NCBI GenBank assembly: GCA_001914705.1
Contig: MNDB01000063.1
Location: 1 to 15,739 of the forward strand
Direction: 5' to 3'
Length of the DNA: 15,739 nt
Origin: Actinobacteria bacterium 13_2_20CM_68_14
GTDB taxonomy: Bacteria; Actinomycetota; Thermoleophilia; Gaiellales; Gaiellaceae
The notes below the pieces were generated by a model. That model searched no databases. It had not been told where the DNA came from and worked only from the letters and a program-made list of their open reading frames with translations. This document shows, in pieces, positions 14,059 to 15,739 of this stretch. Made by a program: the position numbers and the translations under genes. How positions within the stretch are numbered: position 1 is the stretch's first letter; the number at the start of each line of letters is the position of its first letter.

Positions 14059-14778
14059 ATGGCCGTGGGTTCGGACGCCCTGCTAGGTGCGCTGGTCGAG
14101 AACCCGTCCGAGGCAGCGATCATGCTCGACGTCGACGGAACGCTCGCGCCGATCGTCGCCCGGCCGGAGCTCGCGCGCGTGCCGGACGAGACACGGGCCG
14201 AGTTGCGCCGCCTCGTCGCCCGCTATGCGCTGGTCGCGTGCATCAGCGGCCGGACGGGCGCCGACGCCCGCAGGATCGTAGGGGTCGAGGGGCCCGTCTA
14301 CGTAGGCGTGCACGGTCTCGAGCTCGCGCCCGAGGCCGAGCGGTGGCGCGGACCGCTGCGGGAGTTTGCGGAGAGCGTCGACTGGCCCGTCGAGGACAAA
14401 GGCCTCGCGGTCGTCTTCCACTACCGGGGCGCCACGGACGAGGAGGCTGCACTCGAGATGCTCCGTGGCGTCGCCAATCGGGCGACCGCGCTCGGGCTCC
14501 AGGCTCAGTTCGGGCGCAAGGTGCTCGAGGTGCGGCCTCCGGTTGCCGCCGACAAGGGAACGGCCGTGCGGGTGCTGCTCGAGCAGCGCCAGCTGCGGCG
14601 GGCGCTCTATGCGGGCGATGACACGACCGACCTCGACGCCTTCCGCGGGCTCGACGGGCTCGACGTTTCGGTGCGCATCGCGGTCGCGTCGGCCGAAGGG
14701 CCGCCGGAGCTCCGCGAGGCCGCGGACATCGTGGTCGAGAGCCCGGCCGAGCTCGTCGAGCTGCTCCGCCGGCTTTAG
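14059..14778 (+). CDS. otsB: Trehalose-6-phosphate phosphatase (OtsB-like)
   Basis: 239 residues from ATG at 14059; the frame is open upstream but that part is antisense to the TauE half gene. OtsB removes phosphate from trehalose-6-phosphate to give trehalose, a stress protectant and storage sugar. HAD-superfamily motifs are complete: motif I LDVDGTLAP (nucleophile Asp24, acid/base Asp26), motif II CISGRTG, an ADKG Lys in motif III, and motif IV GDDTTDLDAF (Asp187, Asp188, Asp191). The cap segment with GVHGLEL and the block FGRKVLEVRPPVAADKG are typical of OtsB. Length is normal for a single-domain enzyme. No otsA synthase is seen in the window, so the substrate must come from elsewhere. The stop overlaps the end of the convergent response regulator gene by four bases. 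Confidence 0.92.
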   Translation: MAVGSDALLGALVENPSEAAIMLDVDGTLAPIVARPELARVPDETRAELRRLVARYALVACISGRTGADARRIVGVEGPVYVGVHGLELAPEAERWRGPLREFAESVDWPVEDKGLAVVFHYRGATDEEAALEMLRGVANRATALGLQAQFGRKVLEVRPPVAADKGTAVRVLLEQRQLRRALYAGDDTTDLDAFRGLDGLDVSVRIAVASAEGPPELREAADIVVESPAELVELLRRL

Positions 14779-15491
14779 AGACGGAGGCGCTCGCGCAGCG
14801 CGCGCGTCTGGCGCCGGGCGACGTCGAGCTCGCACTGCTGCTGGTCGTCGAGCACGAGCCGGAGCCGGTCGGGGCCTCCTCGGCGGACCGCCGCGACCTT
14901 GCCGAGGTTGACGAGGTGGCTGCGGTGGATCCGCGCAAAACGAGCGGCGGGTAGCTCCTCCCCCAGCTCGCGCAGCGACGAGGTCGAGAGGTAGACGCGA
15001 TCGTAGGTATGCACGCGGCTGTAGTCGCCGTCCGCCTCGATCCAGTAGACGGCGTCGTAGTCGAGCAGTGTCTTCGCGCCGCCCGCGCTGACGACCGCGA
15101 TCTTCTCGACCGGAGGAGCCTCGCGCTTACGCGCCTGCGCCAGGCGCTCGACCACGCGGGCCAGCCGCTCGGGCTCGACCGGCTTGACGAGGTAGTCCAA
15201 GGCCTCGACGGCGAAGGCGTCGACGGCGTAGCGGTCATGTGCCGTGACGAAGACGACAGCGGGCCGCTCGCTGCGGTCGAGCACGAGCCGCGCCACCTCG
15301 AGGCCGGTCATCCCCGGCAGCTCGATGTCGAGAAAGACGACGTCGTAGCGGACGCTCCCGGCAAGCGCGAGCGCCTCGCTGGCAGTCGCGGCTTCGCCGA
15401 CCACCTCGACCTCGGGATGGGCCGCCAGCAGATAACGCAGCTCACCGCGCGCCGGCTCCTCGTCGTCCACGATCAGCGCGCGAATGCTCAA
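14775..15491 (-). CDS. LytTR-family DNA-binding response regulator
   Basis: 238 residues from TTG at 15491, which overlaps the kinase stop (TTGA). The receiver domain (1-120) starts SIRALIVDDEEPARGEL with acidic Asp9/Asp10, phosphorylated Asp55 in FLDIELPGMTG, Thr83 in FVTAHD, and Lys103 in DYLVKPV. The C-terminal part (about 132-236) is a LytTR DNA-binding domain: KIAVVSAGGAKTLL, YWIEADGDYSRVHTYD, LSTSSLRELGEELP, FARIHRSHLVNLGKVAAVRR. It belongs to the LytR/AlgR group, which controls envelope, autolysis, virulence or competence genes in other bacteria. It is paired with the LytS-type kinase end upstream. The targets here are unknown, and no direct repeats typical of LytTR sites were identified in the window. 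Confidence 0.93.
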   Translation of the reverse strand: MSIRALIVDDEEPARGELRYLLAAHPEVEVVGEAATASEALALAGSVRYDVVFLDIELPGMTGLEVARLVLDRSERPAVVFVTAHDRYAVDAFAVEALDYLVKPVEPERLARVVERLAQARKREAPPVEKIAVVSAGGAKTLLDYDAVYWIEADGDYSRVHTYDRVYLSTSSLRELGEELPAARFARIHRSHLVNLGKVAAVRRGGPDRLRLVLDDQQQCELDVARRQTRALRERLRL

Positions 15492-15739
15492 TGTCCAACC
15501 GGGACGTCGAGGCGAACGACCGTCCCGAAGCCGCCGGACTTCAGCCGGACGCCCTCACCGTAGAACGCGGTCAGCCGCTGATGGACGTTCGCGAGACCGA
15601 GCCCGGCGCCGTCGCCCTCGCCGACGCCAGGCTCGAGGACGCGGTCGAGCGCCTCGCGGGCAATTCCGAGGCCGTTGTCTCGAACGGTCACACGCAGCCG
15701 ACCGCGGCGGACGCGGGCACGGATGATGAGCCGCAGCGG
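15488..15739 (-). CDS. Sensor histidine kinase, LytS-type, C-terminal end only
   Basis: The frame enters from the window edge and stops with TGA at 15490-15488, giving 83 residues of a GHKL ATPase domain. Visible: VTVRDNGLGI (the G1 box) and GAGLGLANVHQRLTAFYG (the G2 box), then GGFGTVVRLDVPV. The N-box, phospho-acceptor His and sensor part lie outside the window. The GLANVHQRL wording is typical of the LytS/YehU-like histidine kinases that partner LytTR regulators. Its end overlaps the regulator start by four bases, so both are made together. A GTG at 15691 is in frame but internal to the domain, so it is not the true start. Confidence 0.9.
   Translation of the reverse strand, partial: PLRLIIRARVRRGRLRVTVRDNGLGIAREALDRVLEPGVGEGDGAGLGLANVHQRLTAFYGEGVRLKSGGFGTVVRLDVPVGH

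Overview
The window is dense, GC-rich bacterial chromosome (about two thirds G+C by eye, third codon positions almost all G or C). It has many GTG or TTG starts and 1-14 base gene overlaps. The gene content suggests a high-GC actinobacterium: a SpoIID/LytB-type secreted protein, a one-TM Ser/Thr kinase, rml genes, Lon and an OtsB-type phosphatase. A lineage such as Thermoleophilia (Gaiellales/Solirubrobacterales) is a guess from style, not proven. I found no tRNA, rRNA, CRISPR array, insertion sequence or phage gene.

Layout. (1) 1-2716: a partial secreted SpoIID/LytB-domain protein (minus) diverges from a membrane Ser/Thr kinase (plus) that has a TPR-like outer domain. (2) 2720-7917: a minus-strand operon, read from high to low coordinates, of mmpL transporter, rmlA, rmlC, rmlD and rmlB. 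It holds a full dTDP-L-rhamnose route (glucose-1-P to dTDP-glucose to 4-keto-6-deoxyglucose to epimerised product to dTDP-rhamnose) behind a lipid/drug exporter-type gene. The rmlC/rmlD junction is abnormal: the rmlD frame has no normal start codon before its NAD(P)-binding loop. (3) 8014-11312: a plus-strand stress unit of Hsp20, Lon (ATGA overlap) and a small one-TM protein with a duplicated motif. A possible ECF-sigma promoter lies upstream. (4) 11313-11446: convergent intergenic stretch with two strong hairpins. (5) 11447-14046: a minus-strand operon of two half-size TauE/SafE membrane proteins (overlapping TGATG), an unknown 129-aa protein, and a secreted M23 metallopeptidase. (6) 14059-14778: an OtsB-like trehalose-6-phosphate phosphatase (plus), starting 12 bases from the divergent TauE gene. 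(7) 14775-15739: a LytTR response regulator and the C-terminal end of its LytS-type histidine kinase (minus).

Themes. Several genes act on the envelope: the SpoIID and M23 proteins on the wall, the rhamnose pathway and MMPL on surface glycans or lipids, and the kinase and two-component pair on sensing. The Hsp20-Lon pair is a protein quality-control unit. The most unusual points are the broken or non-canonical rmlC-rmlD junction, the split TauE/SafE halves, and the small membrane protein behind lon.
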